64,000 nt of DNA from NCBI RefSeq assembly GCF_008973825.1, contig NZ_WCHR01000020.1, positions 186,001-250,000 of the forward strand. The letters are read 5' to 3'. Origin of the DNA: Gemmobacter serpentinus (GTDB taxonomy: Bacteria > Pseudomonadota > Alphaproteobacteria > Rhodobacterales > Rhodobacteraceae). Of this stretch, positions 9,407-18,443 are shown in pieces. Position 1 is the first letter of the stretch, and every line of letters begins with the position of its first letter. The notes below the pieces were generated by a model. The model made no database searches. It worked only from the letters and a program-made list of their open reading frames with translations, and had not been told where the DNA came from. A program made the translations under genes and the position numbers.

Positions 9407-10456
9407 TCATTTGCAGGGATAGCGTGGCGGCTGGCCGTCCAGGATCAACGCGATGTCCTCCGCGATCATGCGCGCGCATTTCACGGCGGCATAGCGCGAA
9501 GCCCCCGCGATATGGGGCGAAAGCGTCACATTGGGCAGTTTCAGCAGCGGCCAGTCCATCGGCGGCGGCTCTGGCTCGAATGTGTCCAGCGCCGCCCCCT
9601 TCAGATGGCCGCTGACCAGCGCGTCATAAAGGGCTGCATAGTCCAGCACCTGACCGCGCGTGGTGTTCACGATATAGCCGCCCGGCTTCATCATCTGGAT
9701 GCGGTCGCGGCTGATCATGCCGCGGGTCTCGGGCGTCACGCGCGGATGCAGCGTCACCACATCGCAGCGGCGCATCAGATCATCCAGGTCGGCCTTTTCA
9801 AAGCCTGCGGCCTTCTCGGCCTCGGTCAGTTCCTTGAACGGGTCATAGATCACGATCTTGCAGCCAAAGGGCTGCAAGAGCCGGGCCACACGGGTGCCGA
9901 TATCGCCATAACCGACAATGCCGATGGTCAGCTCGCACAGCTCCGGCCCGACATGATCGTAATGGTAATAGGTCCGCCCCCAGGTGCCGCCCGCCACCTC
10001 GTTATGGCCCCGGATCAGGTTGCGGGTTTCGGCCAGCAGCGAGGCCACGGTAAATTCGGCCACCGCCGAGGCATTGCGGCCCGGCGTGTTGATGACCGTG
10101 ATGCCACGCGCCCGCGCCGCTGCCATATCGACATTGACCGGCCCGCCGCGCGACACCGCGATGACCTTCAGCTGCGGCGACTGATCCATGCTGTCGCCGA
10201 TGATCGGGGCCAGATGGGTCACAAGGATGTCGAGCCCCTGGATAAAGCCGTAATATTCCTCGGGGCGGCCGACAAATTCGCCCACCGGCAGGGTCGGATC
10301 ATATTTGGTGGATTGCCGGTTCAGCGGCCAGCCGATTTCCATCTCGCGGAAGGTGACGGGGCGATCTTTCAGCCGGGCCGTCATGGCCTCGATGAAGAAC
10401 GAGGGCTTCATGAACCCGTCGCCGATCACGCCGATTGTCAGGGGGCTTTGTGTCAT
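9407..10456 (-). CDS. D-isomer-specific 2-hydroxyacid dehydrogenase
   Basis: A 349-residue NAD(P)-dependent dehydrogenase of the SerA/GyaR family. It shows the Rossmann motif IGIVGYGDIGTRVARLLQPFG, the catalytic arginine context VNTTRGQVLD, the glutamate in LDTFEPEPP and the histidine in LSPHIAGASR. The N-terminal GDGFMKPSFF and the extra EIGWPLNRQS segment differ from typical phosphoglycerate dehydrogenases. It would interconvert a 2-hydroxyacid and a 2-oxoacid. That fits supplying a 2-oxoacid to the ThDP enzyme three genes downstream, though this is inference. It lies 9 bp after the CaiB-type gene in the same operon. Confidence 0.88.
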   Translation of the reverse strand: MTQSPLTIGVIGDGFMKPSFFIEAMTARLKDRPVTFREMEIGWPLNRQSTKYDPTLPVGEFVGRPEEYYGFIQGLDILVTHLAPIIGDSMDQSPQLKVIAVSRGGPVNVDMAAARARGITVINTPGRNASAVAEFTVASLLAETRNLIRGHNEVAGGTWGRTYYHYDHVGPELCELTIGIVGYGDIGTRVARLLQPFGCKIVIYDPFKELTEAEKAAGFEKADLDDLMRRCDVVTLHPRVTPETRGMISRDRIQMMKPGGYIVNTTRGQVLDYAALYDALVSGHLKGAALDTFEPEPPPMDWPLLKLPNVTLSPHIAGASRYAAVKCARMIAEDIALILDGQPPRYPCK

Positions 10457-10465
10457 CGCATATCC

Positions 10466-11653
10466 TTAGGCACCGTGATCGCCATCAAGCCCGGGCAGGA
10501 CGGCGCTGTAATGGTTGGCATCAAGGCCGCGCTCTTGCAGCACCTCTGTGCTGTGCTCGGCAAATTGCGGCGGCGCGCGGCGATAACTGGCCGGGGTGCG
10601 CGACAGTTTGATCGGGCTGCCGGTGCCGCGATAGGCGCCGATATCCACCACCATCTCACGATGGATCGTATGGGGGTCGGCAATCACCTGATCGATGCTG
10701 CGCACCGCACCACAGGGGACGCCTGCCTTGATCAGACGGTCCGACAGTGTCGCGCAATCAAAGCCCGACAGCGCCGCCTCCAGCTCGACCTTCAGCGCAT
10801 CGCGATGGATGTTGCGCGTGCCGTTATTGGTGAAACGGGCATCCTCGGGCAGATCCGGGAGCCCGATCTCGCGGCAGAGCGTCGCGAATTGCCGGTTGTT
10901 GCCGACCGCCAGAAAGATCGGCGTCGTCGCGGTGGCAAAGGTGTCATAGGGGCAGATATTGGGATGGGCATTGCCCGATGTGCCCGCGACCTTGCCCGAC
11001 AGATAGTAATTCGGCAGATGCGGATGCAGCAGCGAGACCCCGCAATCATAAAGGCTTGCCTCGACAAACTGGCCCTTGCCGCTTTGCGCCCGCTCGTTCA
11101 GCGCCATCAGGATGCCGATCGTGGCATTGAGGCCGGTGACCATATCCACCACCGGCAGGCCAACCCGCAGCGGCTGGCCGCCCTGTTCGCCATTCACGCT
11201 CATGATGCCGCACAGCGCCTGAATCGCTGCATCATAGCCGGGCAGTCCACCCATCGGGCCATCGGCCCCAAAGCCCGAGACGCGGGCATGGATCAGCCGT
11301 GGAAAGCGGGTAGACAGTGCCTCATGGCCAAGGCCCCAGCGTTCCAGCGTGCCGGTCTTGAAATTCTCGATCAGGACATCGGCATCTTCCAGCAATTCCA
11401 GCAGCAGGTCGCGCCCGGCCTCTTGTGCCAGATCCACGGCAATGCCGCGCTTGTTGCGGTTCAGCCCCAGGAAATAGCTGGCCGCCCCATCGAGGAAGGG
11501 CGGGCCCCAGCCTCGGGTCTCGTCGCCAGCCGGGGGCTCCACCTTGATCACATCCGCGCCGTGATCGGCAAGGATCTGCCCTGCATAGGGCCCACCCAGC
11601 ACGCGGCTGGCGTCGATCACCTTCAGATTGGCCAAAGAGCCGGGATGCAGCAT
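10466..11653 (-). CDS. CaiB/BaiF-family (class III) CoA-transferase
   Basis: A 395-residue family III CoA-transferase. Characteristic blocks are VIDASRVLGGPYAGQILADHGADVIKV split around residue 15-40, the GLNRNKRGIAVDL strand, and SGFGADGPMGGLPGYDAAIQA, which contains the aspartate that forms the acyl anhydride in FRC and CaiB. Such enzymes move CoA between organic acids by a ternary mechanism. Having this enzyme and a class I CoA-transferase in the same operon suggests that two different acids are activated, or that one is activated and the other recycled. The gene begins 15 bp after the beta-subunit gene. Substrates are unknown. Confidence 0.88.
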   Translation of the reverse strand: MLHPGSLANLKVIDASRVLGGPYAGQILADHGADVIKVEPPAGDETRGWGPPFLDGAASYFLGLNRNKRGIAVDLAQEAGRDLLLELLEDADVLIENFKTGTLERWGLGHEALSTRFPRLIHARVSGFGADGPMGGLPGYDAAIQALCGIMSVNGEQGGQPLRVGLPVVDMVTGLNATIGILMALNERAQSGKGQFVEASLYDCGVSLLHPHLPNYYLSGKVAGTSGNAHPNICPYDTFATATTPIFLAVGNNRQFATLCREIGLPDLPEDARFTNNGTRNIHRDALKVELEAALSGFDCATLSDRLIKAGVPCGAVRSIDQVIADPHTIHREMVVDIGAYRGTGSPIKLSRTPASYRRAPPQFAEHSTEVLQERGLDANHYSAVLPGLDGDHGA

Positions 11654-11668
11654 GGGAAATTCCTTCAG

Positions 11669-12427
11669 TCAGGTCACAGGCTGCGCCGCTGCCAGATCGC
11701 GGCGCCAGTCTGTAGCAAAGGCGGGGTAGGTTTCTTCCAACTCGTCCAGCACCCGCCCGCGCAACAGCGAAAGCGTCGCGGTGTCGGGTCCGGGGGTGAC
11801 GGGCGGATCATCCGTATGGGCGAAGGCAAAGCCCGTGGCCGCGTGCAGTTCTGCCAGATCATGGCCGGGATGCAGGCTTTCCAGCGTGAAACCGGGGCGT
11901 TCCCGGTCAAAGCTGAACAGCGCCTTGCTGGTCAGCAGCGCCACCGGTCCGCCCGGACGATAGACCCCCGGCGGGCTGATGCCCGGCGCCGAGATGAAAT
12001 CGACCTTCTCGACCAGAACGCGCGGCGTGTGCTCTTCGCGGAACAGGATCACGCGCGGCACGGTGAAATAAAGGTAGGCCGATCCAAAGGATCCGGGCCA
12101 GCGCACACGGCTTTGCGGATAGTCACCCACGCCCACCAGATTGACATTGGCCTGTCCGTCGATCTGCCCGCCGCCCAGAAAGAAGGCATCAAGCCGACCC
12201 TGTCCCGCGCAATCGAACAGCTCTGTCGAGCCATTGGTGAAAAAGTTGTGCTCGACCGATCCAAGGATCGACAGACGCACCTGCCGCGCGCCCTCGTCCA
12301 GCGCCCGGCGCAGCATCGAGGCTGCGGCAGGCATTGGCGAGGCCGCGCCCACGGCAACCGTGCGCACGCCCTCCAGCAGCCGGGCGATGGTGCAGATCAG
12401 GATCTCGCGTGGAAGGGCCGGGGTCAT
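11669..12427 (-). CDS. CoA-transferase, beta subunit (GctB-like)
   Basis: A 252-residue protein resembling the beta subunit of glutaconate/3-oxoadipate-type class I CoA-transferases. Features include VGAASPMPAAASMLRRALD near the N-terminus, the glycine-rich FFLGGGQIDGQANVNLVG (about residue 95) and ALLTSKALFSFDRERPGF. I could not place the catalytic glutamate (usually in an SENG-like motif) with confidence. It may be replaced here, so the activity should be treated as unproven. Its ATG overlaps the alpha-subunit stop (ATGA), as expected for a stoichiometric complex. Confidence 0.82.
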   Translation of the reverse strand: MTPALPREILICTIARLLEGVRTVAVGAASPMPAAASMLRRALDEGARQVRLSILGSVEHNFFTNGSTELFDCAGQGRLDAFFLGGGQIDGQANVNLVGVGDYPQSRVRWPGSFGSAYLYFTVPRVILFREEHTPRVLVEKVDFISAPGISPPGVYRPGGPVALLTSKALFSFDRERPGFTLESLHPGHDLAELHAATGFAFAHTDDPPVTPGPDTATLSLLRGRVLDELEETYPAFATDWRRDLAAAQPVT

Positions 12428-13230
12428 GCCTGCACCTTTGCTTGGCTGGCCATGTATTCTGCAAAGCCTTCTGCGCTGCGGGCTGCGCGCGCATAGCGCG
12501 CCAGCTCATCCGTATCGGTCGGATATTCGCCCCAAAGCCCGTAGGGCCAGGCTCCACCCGGGGCGAGGCCAATGTCTGTGACGTAAAGCGCGGGCAGCGT
12601 GCCCGCCGCCGTCATCTCATCTGCCAGCAGGCTGTGATCCACGATCCGCTCCACCGTCACCAGCGTCTGTGTCGAGGCATAGGCCATGGCCGCCAGTTCG
12701 CGCCGCCGCCCGATCCAGACATTTCCGAAACGGTCGGCCATCGGCGCATGGAAGATCGCGATATCGGGCCGAATCGCCGGGATCAGCACGATTGGGTCGC
12801 CACCATCGGCAAATGGATTATCGATGACGCGCCAGTCATCGCGGTGCCGCAGCACATCGGTGCCGATCAACCCACGCATCGGCACGAAGGGGCTGCCTTT
12901 CTGCGCCGCCATCAACCCGGCATGGATCGCCGGACAGGTGGCATCGCGCAGACGAAGCGCACCATCCTTGACCGCCTGATTGAAGCGCGGCGCACCGCCC
13001 GCCTCACCCAGACTGACGGCGCTGGTCTCGACCGAAGTCACAAGCCCCGCCCCGATCAGCTGATCGACCTGCAATCCCCCTGTGGGCACGCAGATCAGAT
13101 GCAGATCACCCGCCCCGTGATCGATCATCGGGCGCGTCATTGCCATAGACACACCCGCATAATCGACCGGCAGCGCAAGGCGCATACCCGACTTGATGTG
13201 CTGTGCCATCGAACGCAGATCGCTCGGCAT
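12424..13230 (-). CDS. CoA-transferase, alpha subunit (GctA-like)
   Basis: A 268-residue class I CoA-transferase alpha subunit. It begins MPSDLRSMAQHIKSGMRLALPVD and has the conserved GGLQVDQLIGAGLVTSVETS segment, then FVPMRGLIGTD and a C-terminal TDIGLAPGGAWPYGLWGEYPTD. It is the first gene of the minus-strand operon. Its start lies about 50 bp downstream of the left palindrome/TATAAT element at 13281. The alpha and beta subunits together would transfer CoA between acids, as in glutaconate or 3-oxoadipate utilisation. Its promoter-proximal position suggests CoA activation is the entry step, which is an inference. Confidence 0.84.
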   Translation of the reverse strand: MPSDLRSMAQHIKSGMRLALPVDYAGVSMAMTRPMIDHGAGDLHLICVPTGGLQVDQLIGAGLVTSVETSAVSLGEAGGAPRFNQAVKDGALRLRDATCPAIHAGLMAAQKGSPFVPMRGLIGTDVLRHRDDWRVIDNPFADGGDPIVLIPAIRPDIAIFHAPMADRFGNVWIGRRRELAAMAYASTQTLVTVERIVDHSLLADEMTAAGTLPALYVTDIGLAPGGAWPYGLWGEYPTDTDELARYARAARSAEGFAEYMASQAKVQA

Positions 13231-13280
13231 CCCGCCCTCTCCTCCCCTGCTGAAGCCAGCCCTCCGCCCGGCGACAGCTA

Positions 13281-13299
13281 CGTTCCATATTATAGAACG
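13281..13299 (-). promoter_or_regulatory. Operator/-10 element for the minus-strand operon
   Basis: The 19-mer cgttccatattatagaacg is an imperfect palindrome whose minus-strand reading contains a perfect TATAAT (13289-13294). It lies about 50 bp upstream of the first gene of the eleven-gene operon. Its reverse complement recurs at 13451-13469 with one mismatch. The architecture fits a regulator binding over the -10 region, probably the IclR protein encoded at 17647. The -35 region is weak. Confidence 0.65.
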
Positions 13300-13450
13300 C
13301 CTTTCTGAAATTATGATAGACAGAGCAAAGTCTGGGTGTCAATCACTGTGCCGAGACAGGGAGAGAAGTTTATTTTCGGCAGATCTGCCCCGCGCGTCGC
13401 AGAACTTCTTGACAAGAGAAAATGTCGCCCGAAAATGAAATACGGAATGC

Positions 13451-13469
13451 TGTTCTATAATATGGAACG
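13451..13469 (+). promoter_or_regulatory. Operator/-10 element for the ABC transporter operon
   Basis: The 19-mer tgttctataatatggaacg is the mirror copy of the element at 13281 (18 of 19 matching after reverse complement) and carries TATAAT at 13456-13461. A Shine-Dalgarno AAGGGAGG follows at 13471 and the ATG is at 13484. If that TATAAT is the -10 box the leader would be only about 16 nt. A consensus TTGACA exists at 13409 but is too far upstream to pair with it. Confidence 0.65.
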
Positions 13470-13483
13470 CAAGGGAGGAAGCA

Positions 13484-14626
13484 ATGGCAGAGACTTTGGA
13501 CTGGCGTGGATCGCGCCAGGACGCCGCGTCCCGTGCATCGGCCGCCACGGGCCGCGACGTGATTGGTTCGGGCATATCCATGCGCAATGTGGTCAAGAAG
13601 TATGGCGCCTTCGTCGCCGCCGACCGCATCAACCTTGATATCGAACCGGGCGAGTTCATCACCCTGCTGGGGCCATCGGGCAGCGGCAAGACCACGCTTC
13701 TGAACCTGCTTGCCGGCTTCCAGACCATCGATGGCGGCGAGATTCTGATTGATGGCAAGTCCATCGCCCATGTGCCCACCCATCGTCGCGGCTTTGGCAT
13801 GGTCTTTCAAAGCTATGCCCTGTTCCCCAATATGACCGTGGCGCAGAATGTGGCCTTCCCGCTGCGCATGGCGGGGGTGGACCGTGCGACCAGCGACCGC
13901 CGCGTGGCTGAAACGCTGGAAATGATGCGCCTGTCGGAACATGCGCGCAAAACGCCCTCGGAAATGTCGGGCGGTCAGCAGCAGCGTGTGGCGATCGCCC
14001 GCGCCATCGTGATGCGCCCCAAGGTCGTGCTGATGGACGAGCCGCTTTCGGCACTGGACAGACGCCTTCGGGAATCAATCCAGATCGAGATTCGCGAGCT
14101 GCATCAGACGATTGGCAGCACGATCCTGTTCGTGACCCATGACCAGAGCGAAGCCCTTACCATGAGCGACCGCATCGCGGTGATGGACAAGGGCCATATC
14201 ATCCAGATGGCGCGCCCGGTGGAAATCTATCGCCACCCGCAAAGCCGATTCGTTGCCTCCTTCGTCGGTGAAAGCAATCTGATCGAGGCCGAGATTCTGG
14301 AAAATCGCGGCGGGAAGATGCGGCTGCGCAGCCGGGCGGGCTATGTTTTCGAGGCCGAAAGCCGCAATGGTGCCGCCTCTGGTGCGGCGACCGTGCTGGT
14401 CCGGCCGGAACGGATTGCGCTGCATGACCAGCCATCCGCAAACACCGTCGCGGCAACGGTCACCTCTGCCCTGTTCATGGGCGAGACCCTGCGAATCGAA
14501 GCGGTCATGGAGGGCGGCGAAACGCTTCTGATCCGCTGCCCCGATACCGCTGCGCGCAATCTGCCCGAGATTGGCACCCGCATCCATGTCAGCTGGAATG
14601 CCCAGGATTGCTGGGTGCTGGCATGA
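13484..14626 (+). CDS. ABC transporter ATP-binding protein, PotA-like
   Basis: A 380-residue ATPase of the polyamine/opine/phosphonate import family. Walker A is GPSGSGKTT (about residue 64), the signature is MSGGQQQRVAIARA, Walker B is VVLMDEPLSALD and the H-loop is FVTHDQSEAL. The C-terminal third is a TOBE domain typical of PotA/FbpC proteins. A 30-residue extension precedes the usual start (ISMRNVVKKYG). The ATG at 13484 has a strong AAGGGAGG in front and was therefore kept. The stop overlaps the permease start (ATGA). It powers uptake of a small, probably cationic or dicarboxylic, solute for the neighbouring catabolic genes. Confidence 0.9.
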   Translation: MAETLDWRGSRQDAASRASAATGRDVIGSGISMRNVVKKYGAFVAADRINLDIEPGEFITLLGPSGSGKTTLLNLLAGFQTIDGGEILIDGKSIAHVPTHRRGFGMVFQSYALFPNMTVAQNVAFPLRMAGVDRATSDRRVAETLEMMRLSEHARKTPSEMSGGQQQRVAIARAIVMRPKVVLMDEPLSALDRRLRESIQIEIRELHQTIGSTILFVTHDQSEALTMSDRIAVMDKGHIIQMARPVEIYRHPQSRFVASFVGESNLIEAEILENRGGKMRLRSRAGYVFEAESRNGAASGAATVLVRPERIALHDQPSANTVAATVTSALFMGETLRIEAVMEGGETLLIRCPDTAARNLPEIGTRIHVSWNAQDCWVLA

Positions 14627-16413
14627 GCGACACGTCGATTTCCGCGCCGCCCGCCACGGCCAAAGGCGGGCGTGGCTTCTGGCGCAATCCTGCGCTGTTG
14701 CTGCTGCCCGCGACGCTGTTCCTTGCCGTCATCTATGTCTTGCCGCTGATCGATCTGGGCCGCGTCAGCATGACGGGCGAGCCATGGTGGGCGCATTTCG
14801 CGCGCGTGTTCTCGGTGCCGCTTTACTGGGAATCGCTGATCCGCACGATGAAGATCGCGCTGACCGTCGCCTGTCTTTGCGCGGTGTTCGGCTATCCGAC
14901 CGCGCTCTTGATCCAGCGCAGCCGTGGCATCATGCAGGTGCTGATCGCGACAACGGTGATCCTGCCCTATTTCATCGCGATCCTGATCCGCACCTATGCG
15001 TGGATGGTGCTGCTGGGCCGCAACGGGCCGATCAACAAATTCGCGATCTGGCTGGGGATCTATGACCAGCCGCTGGCCCTGCTGTTCAACCGGGGCACCG
15101 TGCTGCTGGGGATGACCGCGGTCCTGATGCCGCTGATGGTGCTGACGATCTATTCCAGCCTGTCCCGACTGGATCCCAGCCTGACCCGCGCGGCGCTTGC
15201 CAGCGGGGCCGGGCCGCTGGCGGTGTTCTGGCGGGTGCTGTTGCCGCTGACCCTGCCAGGGATCGGTGCGGGCTTCCTGCTGGTCTTTGTCAGCGCGCTT
15301 GGCTTCTTCATCACGCCGACGCTGCTGGGCGGACCCGCGGATCAGATGTTCGCCATGCACATCACCCAGCAGGCGGATTCGATCACCGGCGAGGGCTTCC
15401 TTCAGGCTTTGGCGGTCGTGCTGCTGCTCATCACGCTGGGCGTGGTGGCGGTGGCCGGTCGCATGATGGGCTTTGAATTCATCTGGGGCGGCGGCAAGCT
15501 GTCCGACACGACCGAGGCCCCCACCAAGACCCGGAACCGCGCCGCTGGCCAGGGCCGCCGCAGCCTTGGCATGATGGTAGCCGATCTCATCGGCTGGCCG
15601 TTGCTGCGCCTTTTGGGCCGGATGCCTGCAGCAGTCGGCGCATGGACCGTGCGGGGCATCGGCGTGCTGATCATCTGCACACTGATCCTGCCGATCCTGG
15701 TCGTCATCGTGATCTCGTTCAGCGAGGCCAGCTATCTGACCTTCCCGCCGCCGGGCTGGTCACTGAAATGGTATGAGAAATTTTTCTCGGATTCCAACTG
15801 GATGACCGCGTTCTGGAACTCGCTGGGAATCGCCGCGCTTTCGGCCACCATCGCGGTGACCCTGGGGGCCTCGGCCGCCATGGGCATCGTACGCAGCGAG
15901 ATCCGCTACAAATCGGCGCTGATGCTCTTGCTGGTCAGCCCGATGATCGTGCCGCCGGTCGTGCTGGGCCTGTCGCTTTACAGCCTGTTCCTGCAAATGG
16001 GCCTGGTTGGCACCTATTTCGGGCTGGCAGCCGCACATGCCATCGGCGGTATCCCGATTGTGGTGGTCATTGTCGCGGCCTCGCTGCAGGCGGTGGACCG
16101 CAAGCTGGAACAGGGGGCCGCCGTGCACGGTGCCTCGCCGCTGACCGTGTTCCGCACGGTGACCCTGCCCGCGATTGCACCCGGGCTGGCGGCGGCGGTG
16201 TTCTTTGCCTTCCTGCACTCGTTCGACGAGCTGGTGCTGTCGCTGTTCCTGTCCAGCCCGCGGATGAAGACCCTGCCGCTGATGCTGTGGGCCGACATCA
16301 ACTATCAGCTCAACCCGGTTCTGGCCGTCGTCTCCACGTTGGAGGTGCTGCTGGTGGTGGGCGGAATTATCCTTGCGCGTCCGGTTCTGTCCCGGTCGCG
16401 CGGGGGCCATTGA
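14623..16413 (+). CDS. Fused double permease (PotB-PotC) of an ABC importer
   Basis: A 596-residue membrane protein holding two complete permease domains that are normally separate polypeptides. Residues about 20-290 resemble PotB (RTMKIALTVACLCAVFGYP, EAA-like loop AALASGAGPLAVFWRVLLPL). After a charged linker of about 60 residues (TKTRNRAAGQGRRS), residues about 345-590 resemble PotC (SFSEASYLTFPPPGWSLKWYE, EAA-like loop GAAVHGASPLTVFRTVTLPA). Each half has about six hydrophobic helices. The start at 14623 overlaps the ATPase stop. No frameshift or stop lies between the halves, so this is a true fusion. It forms the inner-membrane channel with the ATPase and binding protein of the same operon. 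Confidence 0.88.
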   Translation: MSDTSISAPPATAKGGRGFWRNPALLLLPATLFLAVIYVLPLIDLGRVSMTGEPWWAHFARVFSVPLYWESLIRTMKIALTVACLCAVFGYPTALLIQRSRGIMQVLIATTVILPYFIAILIRTYAWMVLLGRNGPINKFAIWLGIYDQPLALLFNRGTVLLGMTAVLMPLMVLTIYSSLSRLDPSLTRAALASGAGPLAVFWRVLLPLTLPGIGAGFLLVFVSALGFFITPTLLGGPADQMFAMHITQQADSITGEGFLQALAVVLLLITLGVVAVAGRMMGFEFIWGGGKLSDTTEAPTKTRNRAAGQGRRSLGMMVADLIGWPLLRLLGRMPAAVGAWTVRGIGVLIICTLILPILVVIVISFSEASYLTFPPPGWSLKWYEKFFSDSNWMTAFWNSLGIAALSATIAVTLGASAAMGIVRSEIRYKSALMLLLVSPMIVPPVVLGLSLYSLFLQMGLVGTYFGLAAAHAIGGIPIVVVIVAASLQAVDRKLEQGAAVHGASPLTVFRTVTLPAIAPGLAAAVFFAFLHSFDELVLSLFLSSPRMKTLPLMLWADINYQLNPVLAVVSTLEVLLVVGGIILARPVLSRSRGGH

Positions 16414-16449
16414 CGACCAAGATCAAGCAAAACAACGGAGGAGGATGTC

Positions 16450-17532
16450 ATGCTTGAACGGAAACAGGTGAAAGGACTGGTCTCGGCACTTGCGGTCATG
16501 GCGGTATTTGCGGGCCCTGTGCACGCGGAAAGCACCGAAGTGATCATGCAGGATCCGGGCGGCGGCTATGGCGAGGCGCTGCGGAAGGTCATGTATGACC
16601 CCTTCACCGCAGAAACCGGCATCACCGTGGTCACAGTCCAGGAGGCCCGCTCCGGTCCGCGCATCAAGGCGCAGGTCGAGGCCGGCAAGACCGAATGGGA
16701 CCTGACCTTCATCTTCGATCAGGAAACCAAGCTGCTGGGCGATTGCTGCCTTGCCGATATCGATTACAGCAAGATGTCGGAAGAGGCACAAAAGACCCTG
16801 GCCGTCATGCCCGACAATCTGAAACGCCAGAAGGGGGTGGCGCTTCAGGTGATCGGCGTGGGGCTGGTCTACAACAAGGATGTCTATAGCGGCGATGCCA
16901 AGCCCGCCAGCTGGGCCGATTTCTGGGATGTGGAAAAGTTCCCCGGCCAGCGCTGCCTGCCCGCATGGCCGCGCTTTGTCATGGAAGCGGCATTGATGGC
17001 CGATGGCGTGACCAAGGACCAGCTCTATCCGCTCGACATGGAGCGCGCGCTGAAGAAGATCGAAGAGATCAAGCCGCATGTCTCCAAATGGTGGACCACC
17101 TCGGCGCAGCCGCCGCAGCTGCTGCTGGATGGCGAGGCGGATATGTGCATGGCCTACACCGGCTCGACCTCCAAACTGGCGCTTGAAGGGGCCCCGATCG
17201 AGGTCGAATGGAACCAGGGCTTTGTCTACTACGACTTCTTCTCGATCCCCAAGGATGCGCCGAATTACGACAATGCGATGAAGCTGCTGTCCTGGCGGCT
17301 TGAACCCGCGCGGGCGGCAGAGCTGACCTCGAACTTCCCGGTCGCCCTGCCCTCTTCCGTGGTGTTCGAGGCCGCAGATCCGGCCATCAGCATCTATTGG
17401 GCCAACAATCCGGCCAATGTCTCGCGCGCCATCGAATGGAGCCCGGATTACTGGGGTGCCCAAGCGGCAAACGGCACCATGACCAATGAGGAATATGGTC
17501 AGGAACAGCTGAACGCCCTTCTGGCGAAATGA
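16450..17532 (+). CDS. Periplasmic solute-binding protein, PotD/PotF-like
   Basis: A 360-residue extracellular binding protein with a Sec signal peptide (hydrophobic VSALAVMAVFAGPVHA, cleavage after HA near residue 26). The mature part has the family landmarks VIMQDPGGGYGEALRKVMYDPF, WDLTFIFDQ, GVGLVYNKDVY and DMCMAYTGSTSKLALEGAPIEV. It belongs to the type 2 binding-protein cluster serving polyamines, opines and similar ligands. It follows the permease by 36 bp with a GGAGGA Shine-Dalgarno. The ligand is unknown; I did not attempt to assign polyamine-contacting residues. Confidence 0.88.
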   Translation: MLERKQVKGLVSALAVMAVFAGPVHAESTEVIMQDPGGGYGEALRKVMYDPFTAETGITVVTVQEARSGPRIKAQVEAGKTEWDLTFIFDQETKLLGDCCLADIDYSKMSEEAQKTLAVMPDNLKRQKGVALQVIGVGLVYNKDVYSGDAKPASWADFWDVEKFPGQRCLPAWPRFVMEAALMADGVTKDQLYPLDMERALKKIEEIKPHVSKWWTTSAQPPQLLLDGEADMCMAYTGSTSKLALEGAPIEVEWNQGFVYYDFFSIPKDAPNYDNAMKLLSWRLEPARAAELTSNFPVALPSSVVFEAADPAISIYWANNPANVSRAIEWSPDYWGAQAANGTMTNEEYGQEQLNALLAK

Positions 17533-17538
17533 TCCCTG

Positions 17539-17572
17539 ACGACGGCCGCACAGTTCCTGTGGCGGCCGTCGT
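17539..17572 (+). terminator. Hairpin after the ABC transporter genes
   Basis: An 11-bp perfect stem (17539-17549 with 17562-17572), extended inward by an imperfect ACAG/CTGT pairing, begins 7 bases after the binding-protein stop. No strong T-run follows, so it may attenuate rather than stop transcription into the regulator gene. Confidence 0.6.
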
Positions 17573-17646
17573 TGCCTACACTATACTCATTGTGCTTACC
17601 GACCTGCGGCCGTTTTGGCCGGTGCAGAAGGGACTGACGGCTTAGA

Positions 17647-18402
17647 ATGGACAAGGCATTTATCAAGGGATTGCGCCTGCTGGAAACATTGGCGGTCAGT
17701 GAGCAGCCGCGCGGGGTCAGCGATCTGGCCGCCGAGCTGGCAATGACGAAAAGCAATATCCATCGCCTGCTGCAAACCCTGCAAGCGCAGGGCTATGTCC
17801 GTCAGGTTCCACCCCACAGCACCTATGAGCTGACAACCAAGATCTGGGAGCTGGGAAGCCATGTGATCCGCCGGATGGATCTGATCACCCTCGCCCGCCC
17901 CGCCATGCAGCGGCTGGCCGAACAGACCGGCGAAACCGTGCATCTGTCGGTGCTGGAAGACATCGACGTGATCTATCTCGATAAGATCGAAAGCGCGCAT
18001 TACATCCGGGCGCATACCAGCGTGGGCGCGCGCGCCCCGGCCTTTACGGTTGCGACCGGCAAGGCGATGCTGGCCCATATGCCCGATGACTATCTGGAAC
18101 GGTTCCGCCCGCATCTGCGCCGCTATACCGATACCACCCGCATCACGATCGAGGACCTGCACGAAGATATCCTGCAGGCGCGGGCGCAAGGCTATTCCAT
18201 GGTCTTGCAAGGCGAATGGCGCGACGGCATCGCCGCCTGTGCCTGCGCCGTCCTTGGCCGATCCGGCGAACTGGTCGGGGCCATCGGCATGTCCGGCCCG
18301 GATTCGCGCATCAAACGCAAGCAACTGAAACTGATCGCCCCACAGGTGATGGAAGCGGCTCAGGCCATTTCTGCCGCCTTGGGTTATCTGCCGCGATCCT
18401 GA
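17647..18402 (+). CDS. IclR-family transcriptional regulator
   Basis: A 251-residue IclR regulator. An N-terminal winged helix ([39 protein letters not shown] split over residues 4-44) precedes the GAF-like effector domain ([62 protein letters not shown]). It lies between the transporter and aldehyde dehydrogenase genes. It is the obvious candidate to bind the mirrored palindromes at 13281 and 13451, because no other regulator gene adjoins them. IclR proteins can activate or repress. Overlap of the sites with TATAAT boxes favours repression, relieved by a pathway metabolite. Confidence 0.9.
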   Translation: MDKAFIKGLRLLETLAVSEQPRGVSDLAAELAMTKSNIHRLLQTLQAQGYVRQVPPHSTYELTTKIWELGSHVIRRMDLITLARPAMQRLAEQTGETVHLSVLEDIDVIYLDKIESAHYIRAHTSVGARAPAFTVATGKAMLAHMPDDYLERFRPHLRRYTDTTRITIEDLHEDILQARAQGYSMVLQGEWRDGIAACACAVLGRSGELVGAIGMSGPDSRIKRKQLKLIAPQVMEAAQAISAALGYLPRS

Positions 18403-18443
18403 TCCGGCTGCACCACCCGGATCCAAAGACCAGAGGACACCCG

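Noticed and set aside
9512-12496. A 994-codon plus-strand open frame
   Set aside because: It lies exactly opposite four well-supported minus-strand genes; its composition is rich in H, R, Q and G as expected for the antisense of GC3-biased genes. The same applies to long frames at 635-1723, 5699-7579, 24554-25948 and 28892-30400.
13409-13414. TTGACA as the -35 box of the transporter operon
   Set aside because: It lies about 41 bases before the TATAAT at 13456, too far for a normal spacer, and no good -10 follows at 17 bases.
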